Assembly (NCBI GenBank): GCA_942159475.1
Contig: OW804102.1
Span: 28,650,873 to 28,714,872 of the forward strand
From: Sthenelais limicola
Taxonomy: Eukaryota; Annelida; Polychaeta; Phyllodocida; Sigalionidae
DNA: 64,000 nt
Direction: 5' to 3'
How positions within the stretch are numbered: position 1 is the first letter of the stretch; every line of letters starts with the position of its first letter. Both the position numbers and the translations under genes were made by a program. Positions 1 through 10,963 of this stretch are shown in pieces. The notes under the pieces are model-generated. The model was not told the origin of the DNA, did no database searches, and saw only the letters and a list, made by a program, of their open reading frames with translations.

Positions 1-723
1 CCGATGATATTTTCAAACTTTTCCGGTTGCCTCCTAATTTTATTTCCACAATTTTTTCAAAAGTTGCAATGTGTTCGTCTTTTTACATTCTCTTTCACAT
101 AGTAAATCTATGTCTGACAAAATTCATTGATTAGTTGGGTCTCTGAATTTAGATACATATAATTTACATGTTTAGCTACTATAGTATTATTTGACAAACT
201 CGGAGTACTTATGAATGTACGTATACAGATGTATCTTTTGTCGATATTCGTAACAAGATAGTTCGATTAAGTTGTCTCACGATTTAGGTATGATTGTTGA
301 AAGTGCAATCTCGTTTAAAGTCATTCGATTTCACCATTTTATTCTGGATTCTGGATCCTGAAAATCTGAGAGAAATAACCCAGCAAAAGGTTGTGTCGAC
401 CTATGTGAAATTAATTGAATAGAATTGACAATGTATCGAGGTCAGAACCAGTTTAATGCTTTTTCCAACGATCGGTATCTTTTGAAATACAAACCCGACC
501 TCGGTTGTTATCATTTGAAATGAAAATCCTACCTCGGTTTGCTGACAGTATTTTATTCAACTTGGTGATATAGATTTACTAGGTGCACACAATGCCTTTA
601 TGCCAACGTTTACATCAGTATTCGTTCTTGCTTGTATGTACCTTACATTGTGTATATTGCAAGCCTTTACATGCACATTTCGCTGTGTATATTGCACCAA
701 TGCACATTAGTACATCAACATTC
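1..723. other. AT-rich stretch without recognised feature
   Basis: No repeat family defined in this window and no convincing coding frame. Two overlapping 63-codon frames at 583-823 lack any recognisable motif and run into repeat A1, so I do not call them genes. Confidence 0.6.
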
Positions 724-962
724 ATGGCTCAGGTCGTCAGGATATGTACAATTGACAGATCAACACATTTTTAATAAATTCTGCCAAATTGGGCTGACAA
801 TAGACAATACTAGGTATATCTGAGTATATTTGGCATTGCATTGGTTCAAGAAAGATATCCAGTTACATTGAACTATAGTTTGAATCTGAATTCTGTCTAA
901 AACTGTAGTTTATTTAGGAGAATTAGTGGAAACGAATTGTACATTTTCTGACGACTTGGTGA
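724..962 (+). mobile_element. MITE family A copy A1
   Basis: Non-autonomous TIR element. The internal landmarks of the family are all present and diverged: a block like CTGCTAAATTAGAC, TAGGTATATCTGAGTATAT, and TTATTTGAGAGGATTGG before the right terminus TTGTACATTTTCTGACGA. The right TIR lies 7 bp from copy A2 in opposite orientation, forming a tail-to-tail inverted pair. Confidence 0.8.
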
Positions 963-969
963 AGTGAAG

Positions 970-1180
970 AATTCACCTTCACCAGTTCTATTAAATAGCC
1001 CTAATTCAAGACGATAATAAAGTTCAAAATACATTTCAACCTAACCAAACAGATTGCTAGAATCAATGCAATGCCGGATATACTTGAATTTACCTAGTAT
1101 TGACAAAATTGCAGCCTAATTTAGCAGATCTTACTAAATATGTACAGCTGCCAATTATACAATATCTGATAATCTGACCC
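970..1180 (-). mobile_element. MITE family A copy A2
   Basis: Reverse-orientation family A element, recognised by TTCACCTTCACCA, ACCTAGTATTGAC, TAATTTAGCAG and the terminal ATCTGACCCC. It abuts A1 and lacks its own outer TIR at that junction, so the pair may have arisen by one insertion into the end of the other. Confidence 0.75.
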
Positions 1181-1904
1181 CGTGTACATGTCGGTATGTA
1201 TATGACTGCCTGCAGTGCACTGTGCATAATACAGACCCGAGCCTCAAAGGCTATGAACTTCCTCACTGTCATACAATCTAGCAGCCCCAGAGGCCACACG
1301 TACCTCAGGCTCCTGAATATCTCCAGTTTCAACATGACAAACATGCTATCTTTACATGCTCTCATAAAGCTCGATTCAATCATGTGATATGTCACGTGTG
1401 AGCAGGAAATATGGCGGCTCTGGATTAAGTGAATCACGCCGCTGTGGTGGCTGTGATAGCGTTGCCAAGGCAACGTGTGTATTTGAGAAGGAATGGCTGC
1501 TAGAATCTCTCTCTCTGCCTGCCTCTAAGATTGCGTGTGGCGGCTGAAGGAAAACAGATGAATGAAATCTCAACAATCAGCTTTAAACCTTGGCCTGACT
1601 CTGTCGCTGTTGAAATGGGTTGACAGGAATCAGGGCGGCGCCTTGGGAGGGCTATATTATTGTGACCAGCAAGCGTTCACGTCCATCAAAACCATCGGAT
1701 AAGCGCTCGTGAAAGCTGTATTATCCAGTTATGTGTATAAAGTTATTTTTCAAACCCAGCTAAGTTGATGAGCTTGAGTTCAGATTCTTTTATTTGGGAA
1801 TTACATTACATCGAAGGTGCCGTTCTCGGAGACATCCTGATTCACTGTATACAAATATTACTAGAAAAAGCTAATAGTTACATGTAGAAAACAACAGTTA
1901 TCAA
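1181..1904. other. stretch without recognised feature
   Basis: More balanced base composition at about 1380-1560, with overlapping short frames on both strands (longest 127 codons on the minus strand, 1090-1473, partly inside repeat A2). None resembles a known protein and none has convincing splice sites, so no gene is called. Confidence 0.5.
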
Positions 1905-2956
1905 GATGGAAACGTTCAAAAGTCAACATTTCATATCCTCTGTATCTCAGATTTACTTGTTGACAACCACATGACCAGTCCCACATCAAGCACTACCTTT
2001 TGAAAGGATCAGATATGTATGTATGTTTATTTCAACTGCACCTAAGGACATTCATTGAATGTATCATGAATACATACACATGTATAAATATATATACACG
2101 ATAGGGATGGTCTAGTCCTCATCACAGGGTAGCAGTGTGAGCAGGCAGGAGGTGTTTGCCTCATGAGAATAACATCCCTAATATACCTAATATAGATAAG
2201 TAGCATGGTTACTATATAAAATATGGGTTAAATACTCAATATGATGCCTGCAAGGGAGATATAGCAGCAGGAGGTATATGTAGCGGGGAGAGGTAGGAGC
2301 TGTCTATGCCAATGATTCCTCGATGTTGCAAAAAAGAGCGATGTATGCAAAGCTGTTTTTAGAATAAGGAAATTGAAAGACTTAAGAATCCTGAGGATAA
2401 AAAGGCCAATGGCATTACTGGGAAGATGGGGAAATGACATTCTTATTGGGAATTCCAGGAAAACAGCCCCATCATAATGCCGACTGTAATGCCAAAGTGG
2501 GATCACTGTCTGAAAAATAGGAACGCACAGATTGACCCATAAATATATCTCATTGTCTTTTTTTTCATCTTTGGGTTAATAAAAACAAGATAAATATGTT
2601 TGGGGGCAAAAGGAAACCTGGTACATAAGAATAGGTCCTATATTATATGTTCATTAAATGTAAATCATCCTTGAGATATTTTTCTTTGGATGGGATTTCT
2701 TCTCTAAATCTGGCTGGAATAGAATTCAAATTGACCAAATGTTCCTCCAGTACCTCATGTTGTGATTTGTCCTTGCTAGTTGGCTGTTTGCCAACCTGCG
2801 AGGTGTGTGAACCATGTCTAGCATCTTCTGACAGACGGCCAGCTTTAATAAGTATGATTTAAGGTTTCCTTGCCAGATTAGGACCGGAGCTGTCAAAACA
2901 ATAACGTAAAGATGCGATTGTACCAAGAAATATAAGTTATATGTCTCAGTGTAAAA
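1905..2956 (+). repeat. Repeat K copy K1 (left arm of a 1 kb inverted duplication)
   Basis: About 1.05 kb that recurs in reverse complement at 8005-9060. Matching landmarks include TGACAACCACATGACCAGTC, GCAGGAGGTGTTTGCCTCAT, AAAGCTGTTTTTAGAATAAG, and CAAATTGACCAAATGTT. By eye the copies differ at roughly one base in five to seven, with a gap of about 60 bp around 2550. The right end runs directly into a family B terminus, and the same junction exists in K2. A 92-codon minus-strand frame at 2228-2506 has a counterpart in K2, but frameshifts separate them over much of their length. K could be an old inverted segmental duplication or two insertions of one transposon. Confidence 0.8.
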
Positions 2957-3352
2957 TGTGATGTGTTACAGGAGAATGACTTACAATTCGATATTATTGA
3001 CTTACAATTCGAAAAATTGATATTTTTTTATGTGTTTTATTCACAAGATATTTTTGTCGAGATGTTTCCATTGTGGGGGTGCTTAACGCTGTTTGTAGCA
3101 TAAATACATTTCCTAAATTTTAAGACAGTCTTTTAAATATATCCTTGCATATCTAAGGTCATGTCATAGAGTATATCTAACTACTTTACTAGTAATTGTC
3201 CACCGAGAAACATTGCAGACTTTATTTTCGTACATTAAAATATCAAACTTAAAATGTAGAAGTACAAGATGTTTTACTGCTTATAATCATTGAAATGCGG
3301 TTGATCTCATCTATTCAAATATGATGATATTTCAAAATCCAAAATCCACAAT
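2957..3352 (-). mobile_element. TIR element family B copy B1
   Basis: Begins TGTGATGTGTTACAGGA and carries the family landmarks TTGTCCACCGAGAAACATTG, ATATCAAACTTAAAATGTAGA and AAATATGATGATATTTCAAA. The right TIR is missing, so it is truncated at about 3350. It is joined to K1, and the same K-B junction is repeated at 8000. Confidence 0.8.
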
Positions 3353-3870
3353 AATTGGGGTCTTCCGAAAAAGAACCACAATGAGAAGGTAAATACTAAA
3401 TCCATCAACAAATCAGCATGCAATAAATACTGAATGGCACTCTGTACGGTTTGTAATCAGGTCTCAACAAGTAAAGCTGGAGAACAGGATTCCACCCTTT
3501 GGCTCTCGTCACCATTCATCCTGCATGTCACGACCCGATTACACACCTCCATCGTGCCATTTGGTATGAATATGGGATCATTGCTACTATTTGGGACGAA
3601 CTGATATGAGTCAAGACTGGAGTTGACATGCCCAAATAACTGTAATTATTCAGTACCTAACACATAAACAGTCATTTCCTTATGGATCCTTATATATTGG
3701 CTTACATTCAAAGCATATTTAGATATTCTGAACTACAATGAGTGCAATATTCTAAACAACTGAAACCAACGAGACCAACTGATACAGACTCAGTATCATA
3801 CACATACAACGCATTCCACTCTAGTATGTTTTCTCATATAAAAGTCGTTTAATGATAAATAAATAAATAA
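3353..3870. other. stretch without recognised feature
   Basis: Unique-looking AT-rich sequence between two family B copies. I see no coding frame and no repeat. Confidence 0.5.
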
Positions 3871-4041
3871 TGTGATGTGTTACAGGAAAAACTAAAAATA
3901 TCAAACTTATTATATAGAAATACTTATCAAGTGTCCTAATGTTTACTATTATTGGAATCGGCATGATCTCATATTTTCCTGATGATATCTCAAAATCTAT
4001 TGTTTTGCGAGTTGTGACTCCTTTTCCTGTAACACATCACA
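3871..4041 (-). mobile_element. Family B copy B2, internal deletion derivative
   Basis: Both family B termini are present (TGTGATGTGTTACAGGAAAA at the left, TTTTCCTGTAACACATCACA at the right) but only about 170 bp separate the outer ends, compared with about 380 bp for a full copy. The left half of the interior is missing and the sequence resumes at ATATCAAACTTA. A classic deletion derivative of a cut-and-paste element. Confidence 0.9.
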
Positions 4042-4942
4042 TATGAGTCAAATGAACACTACTGCCACATTCAAATCTACACACCTGTCTCCATGGTTGG
4101 ATGGTCCTCTAATATACACTGAACAAAATATGTAATATTTAGTTTTTTAATTCTCTTACCCTCTCTGAGAGCTGGATGAGAGCTAATGCTTATAGCGTAA
4201 GTCTGGTCTAGACTTTCAGGTGTGGGAAAACATTTTTTTTAATATGTAATATTGAAAAAGCATGCAAGGCCAGGCATTATTCACAGCATAATGAAGGATC
4301 TTGCTGTGTTTAGGGACAGGATGCCTCGAGGGCCAAGAAAGCAAAACCATGAACTCTGCTGTGTATAGTCTGCAGCCCTGGAGTCTACTACACAGTCATG
4401 ATTATGGTGGATTAAGCGGTCCATGGGCGGTGGAAACCTGACATGTTGTTTCCATATGTACCGCATGTACTGCTCAGATCCCTGCTGATTTCAGGGGGCG
4501 GTTCTGGCTGGGGCGTACAGAGTGTGGGGCGGAGATGGCGTGTCGGAGTGCAATAGAACAGGGCGGGAGCGCTTTGTGGGCGTAAGTCAAGGTGCATGGG
4601 TGTTCATGTTACCCGGGGCAAGGATGACTAATGTCAAATAGCGACCGGAGACATTTTGATCTCGAGCTCCTACGTCCTGAAAACTTGTCATGAATGAAAA
4701 AGAGCTATTGGGTTTCATTCATTTTGTTTTATGTTCCATGTTTTATGCAGGATGGCAGGATGGTTTTTAATGGAGGTATTTTATAAGCATCCCGATCAAT
4801 ATTTTTCAGGCTCTCTTTTTGTTGGCAATGGGAATAGGCTCGTTCTTTTATATCTGTAAGAAAATCAATGCTTAATTCTAGAATAGGTTTCAAAGACGGG
4901 ACTCAGATAAATAATTAAATAAATACGTAAAGTAAAATAAAT
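4042..4942. other. stretch without recognised feature
   Basis: No repeat family of the window is present. The more GC-rich part, 4270-4600, has two overlapping 61-codon minus-strand frames with no recognisable motif. Confidence 0.5.
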
Positions 4943-5048
4943 AATAGTGATAAAGTGATAATAGTGATTATAGTGATAATAGTGATAATAGTGATAATGG
5001 TGATAATAGTGATAAGAGTGATAATGGTGATAATAGTGATAATAGTGA
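4943..5048 (+). repeat. 9-bp tandem repeat (GTGATAATA)n
   Basis: About eleven imperfect tandem units of GTGATAATA, with variants GTGATAATG and GTGATAAGA. Simple minisatellite with no associated coding frame. Confidence 0.95.
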
Positions 5049-5580
5049 AAAATCAGGAATTCGAGTAAGGAGTGATGAAAGTTATAGAATCAAGAATTAG
5101 TGTAAAGGGCACCCGAAATAACTGAAATAGAAATAGTAAATGCACCCATTTTATTATTTCAATATAATAACCTTTGGTTGAATAAACTTTCCACCTCATA
5201 TAATTTATTCTACGGAGTAAAGATGGAGGGAAGTATGGAGGGAAACACGTTTAAAGCATAGTGAAGTGATAGGTACAGTTCTTTTTCACACCTACTGTCC
5301 ATGCTTAAAAACATTAGAACTAGAAATAAATTATTCACTAAACTACCTTCTATACAAGGTTTATTGATATTGTTGACTTAAACTATATTCACGGTCACTA
5401 GATTACCTGTAGACATTGAAGAGTTCCAAATTATTTTATTTATCATATCTCAACTCGTCAATTATATACCTCAGGAACTGGTCTTAAATGCATGTAAAGG
5501 ACTGCATCGATATTCGTTTCTGAAGAGTGAAAATGTGCATAGCTTCTTTTCGTGACCAGGATAAAAACAAATGGTTGGAA
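5049..5580. other. stretch without recognised feature
   Basis: AT-rich and unique within the window. A 60-codon plus-strand frame at 5527-5709 reads into SINE D1 and is not a gene. Confidence 0.5.
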
Positions 5581-5795
5581 CCTAAAGCGACCCTGGTCCT
5601 GGGTATGACCATGAAGCGCCTTTCTGTCTCTTTTCTCTGTCTGTCTGTCTCTCTCCCTTCTTCTCTATCTCTATTTCCTGGGTATGATCTTAAACTGCCT
5701 CCCTCTTAGCTCTTCCCCCCTTGATATAACCATATTATATGTGTTGATAAGGGCGTAAAGCAACCAATCTCACTCACTCACTCCTAAAGCGACCC
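5581..5795 (-). mobile_element. SINE-like element D1 with 13-bp target-site duplication
   Basis: Reverse-oriented copy of family D: reading on the minus strand, a GAGTGAGT head, GATTGGTTGCTTTACGCCC, then TACCCAGGAAATAGAGATAG and a terminal TCATACCCAGGACCAG. It is flanked by perfect 13-bp direct repeats CCTAAAGCGACCC at 5581-5593 and 5783-5795, so the 189-bp element inserted recently enough for its duplication to survive. No poly(A) tail is seen. I recognise no protein-coding capacity. Confidence 0.92.
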
Positions 5796-7150
5796 GGCTA
5801 AGAGATAGTATTCATGCCAAGAGCGCCTCATGATAATTACCGAGCAAATCTAGGTTCCAGCAGGGTTCAACATATGCCAGCATTCCACAGCTGACGAGCG
5901 ATAATGGGTGATACTGGACACTTACTCTCTGCCTCTGGCCAAGGTGGAAACACGAATGCATAAAGCAGCCAAGGGTTATTGACCAAATGGACCGTCTCAT
6001 AATGCATGCCAGAGATAAAGGGGGAGCTAAAGCAGTAACTAGAGAATTTATGCTCATGATGGCCTTCAGAAGTTCAGTGAATATTAATTAACGATCGGTT
6101 AATGACTGGTTGTATTGGCCATTGTTTTATAAGAGACGCTGCAGCGCACCACCAAACGAAATAAATAATTTAAAGGTTTTATGTCACTAATGCAAAGATC
6201 ACCGGAAGGGACGCTGGTCTCTAAATAATTGCTTCCGGCTAGCATTGGTCTTTGCACATAATATCGCTCAGCAATATCCGTACCGGCGACTAATGGAACT
6301 AGTAAATGGCTGTGTAAACTTCCCCCAAAGGCCGGAAGGTGGCGTGGGTGAAGAGTCCATTTTTACTTGTGAGGGAAGCGAGGAGTGGGATGGAAAGGTT
6401 AGAGCAATCTATGTATCCATGGTCATATCTTATGTTTTGCTTGACTTTACGGATTCCAATTGCTCTTACGACATATATGGGGTTATTTTATCTTGCACAC
6501 TGCTAACTGATCTGGTAGTTTTCTCCGACTTTGTTAGCTGAATGGGTTCCTCGATAAACGATAGACACAAATGATTAGGAAGTTCAGAGAGTACCTCAAG
6601 TCTCTTCATTGTCTGAAGACACCTTGCTTTTCATGTCCAATCTCTATCATCCATGCCCTCTTCCCGCGATCACAGAGAAAATTCACCCCTTTCTAACATG
6701 TCCCTTTCACCCCCTGCTAGGGGTAAATCATGGAACTGAGGGGGTTGAGAGGCATTCACTGATTGAGTCAGTGATGTCAACTGTTCTACATCGGTGCCGT
6801 TAATACTTTACTATTGATGTTGCCGAACACGACTGGCCTGCCCCAGGCTAGAGTCAAACCCCTCACCTCACTATTACATGCCCCCTGCTATGACAATCTC
6901 AGCTACAGGGAACAGGGAAAGCATTGCCCTGCCACACCCAGTGCTACCAAATAGTATATATATTTCAGATAAATGCATGAAAGAAAATGTTTTTCCTCAC
7001 TCTATTTACCCGAACCACCTCCCCATAATGTTTTGTTCTGTTTACTTATATCAGGACAGGCCGGTAAATGCACAGGTCATATTATGAATAAATAAAATAA
7101 TGTTTATTTCATGCTAACACAGACAAGCCAGTGTGAGGAAAGAGTCAGTG
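5796..7150. other. stretch without recognised feature
   Basis: About 1.35 kb with balanced composition between 5800 and 6900 and several open frames of 60-98 codons, the longest at 6245-6541 on the plus strand. None contains a recognisable domain, and frames are open on both strands, so I call no gene. Confidence 0.45.
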
Positions 7151-7157
7151 AATCTTC

Positions 7158-7215
7158 TCACACCCCCCCGCCCACCCCCACCACCCCCACCACCCCCACC
7201 ACCACCCCTGCCCTT
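7158..7215 (+). repeat. C-rich simple repeat (CCACCC)n
   Basis: Run of CCACCCCCACCA units on the plus strand. The minus strand is G-rich with many G runs, which could fold as a G-quadruplex, and the plus strand as an i-motif. The proline-rich frame across it is only a consequence of the repeat. Confidence 0.85.
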
Positions 7216-7451
7216 CTCTCTTCCTCCCACTTGTGCCACCTTCCTCCTTCCTCACTCATCAATTACGGATGTCTCTAAAATCGCTGGTTCCATTTTGGGA
7301 CGCCAGAGGGCAGATGGTTGCCCACAGTCCCCACATGCCTATACAAGCCGTAATAAAACAATAGAAGCCTCCAGGCCCGTCCACCGGCCCAATGTATTAC
7401 CAGTAAAGTACAGCTCCGGTCAGCACAGCTTTCAGTTAAAGTTCATATAAA

Positions 7452-7719
7452 TGTGTTGTGTTACAAGGAAATGAGTCACAAGTGACAACATAGCCAGTCT
7501 AGCGCTTTAAGTCGAATGAATACATGGATTAAATGACAAGACTGTGTATTAAATATGTCCTTTCTAAGGACATCCTATTTGGCTACTTTACTTGTAATTT
7601 CCCACCCAAAAATATTGCAAAATTTATTTTCAAAAATAGAATTAAAAATCAAACTTAAAATGTAGAAATACATATAAGATGACCTAATGTTTAACAACGT
7701 TAGAATCTGCTTGATCTTT
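7452..7719 (-). mobile_element. Family B copy B3, truncated
   Basis: Starts TGTGTTGTGTTACAAGGAAA, contains CCACCCAAAAATATTGCAAA and ATCAAACTTAAAATGTAGAA, then stops at TGCTTGATCTT where copy B4 begins without a spacer. Its right TIR has been replaced by B4. Confidence 0.85.
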
Positions 7720-8004
7720 TGTGATGTGTTTCAGGAAAATGAGTCACAAGTCGCAAACAATAGACTTTGAGATATGAACATATTTGAAAAATGAAATCAG
7801 ACTGTTTCCAATGATAGTAAACAATAGCATCTTTTAAGTTTGATATTTCAATATTGAAAAAAGGTTTGCAATATTGCTGGGTGGACATTGACTAATGAAG
7901 TAGCTAAATATACTCTATATGATGGCCTTAGATATGCACGGATATATTTGATACACTATTCATGCTACAGACACAACTTGTTACTAATTTTCTGCACATC
8001 ACAT
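7720..8004 (+). mobile_element. Family B copy B4
   Basis: Opposite orientation to B3. Starts TGTGATGTGTTTCAGGAAAA and has AAGTTTGATATTTC, CAATATTGCTGGGTGG and TAGCTAAATATACTCTATA. The right terminus is degraded (CTGCACATCACATA) and continues straight into K2, mirroring the K1-B1 junction. The region between CATGCTACAGACACAAC and the terminus is shorter than in a full copy. Confidence 0.85.
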
Positions 8005-9060
8005 ATTACACCGAGACATATGTAAGTTATATAAGACGGCGCCAGTCCTAATCTGGCAAGGAAACCTTAAATCACATTTATTAAAGCTGGCGTCAGTCAG
8101 GGCAAGCTAGACATGGTTCACATACACCTCACAGTTTAGCAAACAGTCAAGTAGCAAGGACAAATCACAACATTTGGTCAATTTGAATTCAATCCCAGCC
8201 AGATTTAGAGAAGGAATCCCATCCACAGAAAAATATCTCAAGGATCATTTACATTTAATGAACCATATAATATAGGACCTATTCTTATACACTCAGGCTC
8301 CCTTTTGTCCCGAAAAACCCTTTTATCAAAATTGTTTTTTCACTTGAGCTTCATGAGAATATCCTGTTATGTGAAATTGAACTTAATAAAATTTATTTTT
8401 AAAAAATCATGCTTTTCTAACACAAAGTTTCGAAAAAAAGACAAAGAGATGTATGGGTCAATCTTTGTCTTCCTACTTGTCAGACAGTGATCTCACTGTT
8501 GCATCACAGTCAGGTTGACAGGAACTTTCTCCTGGAATTCTCAATAATAATGTCATGTCCCTATCTTACTGGTAATGTCATTTGCCTTTTTAGCCTCAGG
8601 ATTTCTAAGTCTTCTAATTTCCTTATTCTAAAAACAGCTTTGCATACATTTCTTTCTTGCAACTTCAAGGAATCATTGGGAAAGACGGCTCCTACCTCTC
8701 CCCACTACATATACCTACTGCTGATATATCTTCCTTTCAGGCACCGTATTGAGTGTTTAACCCATAGTAGTAGCAGTATCTATATTAAGTACATTAGAGA
8801 TGTTATTCTCATAAGGCAAACACCTCCTGCCTGCTCCCACTGCTACCTTGTGATGATGACTAGACCGTCCCTATTGTGTATATATACTTATATATGTATT
8901 CATGATATACATTCAATGAATATCCTTAAGTGCAGTTGGAATATACTTATGGGATCCTTTCTAAAGGTAGAGCCTGTCGTGGGACTGGTCTCATGTGATT
9001 GTCAACAAGTAAATGTGGGATAAAGAGAATATAACACAGTGACCTTTGAACGTATCTTCA
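8005..9060 (-). repeat. Repeat K copy K2 (right arm of the inverted duplication)
   Basis: Reverse complement of K1 along its whole length, for example GGCAAGGAAACCTTAAATCA, TTTGGTCAATTTGAATTC, AACAGCTTTGCATACAT and GACTGGTCTCATGTGATTGT. It contains a 178-codon plus-strand frame (8487-9023) that is long for AT-rich DNA. The segment around FLILKTALHT is also readable in K1, but K1 breaks the frame on both sides and I see no domain, so I treat it as non-coding or decayed. K2 carries about 60 bp that K1 lacks near 8330-8420. Confidence 0.8.
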
Positions 9061-9088
9061 TATGGAGAGCAATAAATTACGTTATGAA

Positions 9089-9169
9089 CATTTGCATAGC
9101 TGCCATTTTGAATCCATCCCAGCATGCACTGCAGTAGACATGCGCAGTGAGACCTGCATATCCCCTATT
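9089..9169 (-). mobile_element. Family C copy C1, ends only
   Basis: The two termini of family C are joined with nearly all the interior missing: CATTTGCATAGCTGCCATTT followed by AATCCATCCCAGCATGCACT and a right end ATATCCCCTATT. About 80 bp compared with about 330 bp for a full copy. Confidence 0.85.
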
Positions 9170-9568
9170 CCAAAAAGGCATGTTTGCGATTACAAGAATC
9201 TGAAGGCATATCTGGAGGGTACTCTAGTAATGGAACAAGTAAATATGTCAATATCCTTTCATGAAAATATACAACTGTTGGGTCAGATTGCTTTGGGGTG
9301 ATTAGACCATGATATAATATATTTATTACATCGTGAACTAATATGCCTATACTATATCATCTAACATCATGATAAGTATAGCATATGGTCGTTTATCTTT
9401 CTGCTTTGGATATGGTGGCAGGATCATCTCTACTTAAAATGAATTGAAATTGAACCAATGATGTATCGCTTCATGTGAGACATACATGAAGCGATGAGAT
9501 TATTATGAGGGCCTGATTATCGGCATGTGTACAATGGGCATTCACTGATGCTAAATATATAGCAAAGG
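9170..9568. other. unique stretch with a perfect 12-bp hairpin
   Basis: No gene or known repeat. It contains ATCGCTTCATGT at 9465-9476 and its exact reverse complement at 9484-9495, with a 7-base loop. Confidence 0.6.
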
Positions 9569-9900
9569 TTTGAGATATCATCATATTTGAAAAGATGAGA
9601 CCAAGCTGATTGGAATGATAGTAACTATTAGGACAGCGACGAAGTACTTCTTAATTTGTTATGCATGAAAGAAAAGTGAGTCACTCACTATAATAGAGTA
9701 TTAAATATACTTCTTAGAATAACCACAGATATTCATAAACATATTCAATACACAGTCTGGGAATTTGTTACATATGTTTGTGCTAAATAAAGTGCTAAAC
9801 ACTCCAAAAATGAAAAGATTCTGAGCAAGGGTTTTTTGTGGTAAAGTCATTTCAAAAATATATTTTTGTTGCGACTAGTGACTCATTTTTTTTAAACAGA
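9569..9900 (+). mobile_element. Family B copy B5, degraded
   Basis: Recognised by GAGATATCATCATATTTGAA, GAGACCAAGCTGATTGGAAT and TTGCGACTAGTGACTCATTT. The left TIR and much of the middle are lost or heavily diverged. Overlapping frames at 9875-10101 extend from its end and carry no known motif. Confidence 0.7.
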
Positions 9901-10493
9901 CCACAAATATACTACTCTCCCTCTTGAAAAGACACTCAAGAAGGCATAAGCTATCTCTAGATCTCTCTCTCGCCACGATGCAATCGTTCCACTCTTTGCC
10001 CATGCACACTGAAGTATTATCGGTATGCTGACTTTGCTCCCGATGCATTTGTACATTACATTTCCTCGCCCAAAAGCCTGCCCACTTTCCAGAGCACACA
10101 CATCACCTCCACCATTGCATGCACCATCTGACCTCCGACCCCCAAACTCTGACCGCTAAAATCCCCCACTTTGTGTGCGCGGTACGTTTTTGCGTACGCC
10201 TAAAAGCATGCGTGGGTTGTACCACATTATCGGCTGAAAAGGGGTGGAAGGATGAGTGGATGGAAAGCTGGGATTGATTCTATAAAAGACATAACTCTGT
10301 GTATCTGGTGGTCTGTGAGAAAATATGCGTTTCTTTGCTCGTAGCCTCAAAAGAATGTATATATAGTTCCACATTGTGTTTCTGTATGAACCTTCTAAAT
10401 TCGTATAAAAGGGATATTAACATCTAAGAAATTTGTCTAAATAAATTAATCAGAATCTGACTGGGTTTAAGCGACTAATCAATAAAGGAGAGG
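9901..10493. other. stretch without recognised feature
   Basis: More GC-rich at 9960-10260, with 69-74 codon frames on the minus strand. No recognisable protein; no gene called. Confidence 0.45.
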
Positions 10494-10627
10494 GTGAGTG
10501 AGATTGGTTGCTTTACGCCCTCATCAACACATTTAATATGATTATATCAAGGGCGGGAGAGCTGAGAGGGAGGAAGTTTATGATCATACCCAGGAAATAG
10601 AGATAGAGAAGCAGGGAGAGAAAGTAC
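10494..10627 (+). mobile_element. SINE-like element D2, 3' truncated
   Basis: Family D head GTGAGTGAGATTGGTTGCTT, TTAATATGATTATATCAAGG and ACCCAGGAAATAGAGATAGA, ending in the purine-rich block. The last 50-60 bp of the element are absent. No clear target-site duplication. Confidence 0.9.
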
Positions 10628-10963
10628 TACATGTATAGGATTTCAAGGCAGCAATCATAATCGAAACGATGTTTTCAGTAACAGATCAATACGTATCACT
10701 CCACAATAATAATCGTTAACATTAATTAATTATATAGACGGCAGGTCTTTACGAGGGACAGATTCTGCTGTGCCCAGGATCGCCTTTGAGAGACAGTTTC
10801 TAAAAAAAGGGCCATGGACAAAAACATAAGGGCGATTTTAAAGTTACACATGACACATCACGAAGGGTATTAGTTTCGCTTCTCCTGTATATTTTAGCAG
10901 GACAATGAACCTGCCACTAGTTTCCGCGCTCCCAGCGTGCACAGAATATCTGTGTACCATCAG
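10628..10963. other. stretch without recognised feature
   Basis: Nothing recognised; no open frame worth noting. Confidence 0.5.

Noticed and set aside
7133..7450. 105-codon proline-rich frame
   Set aside because: The proline run comes from the CCACCC simple repeat, and the rest has no recognisable domain.
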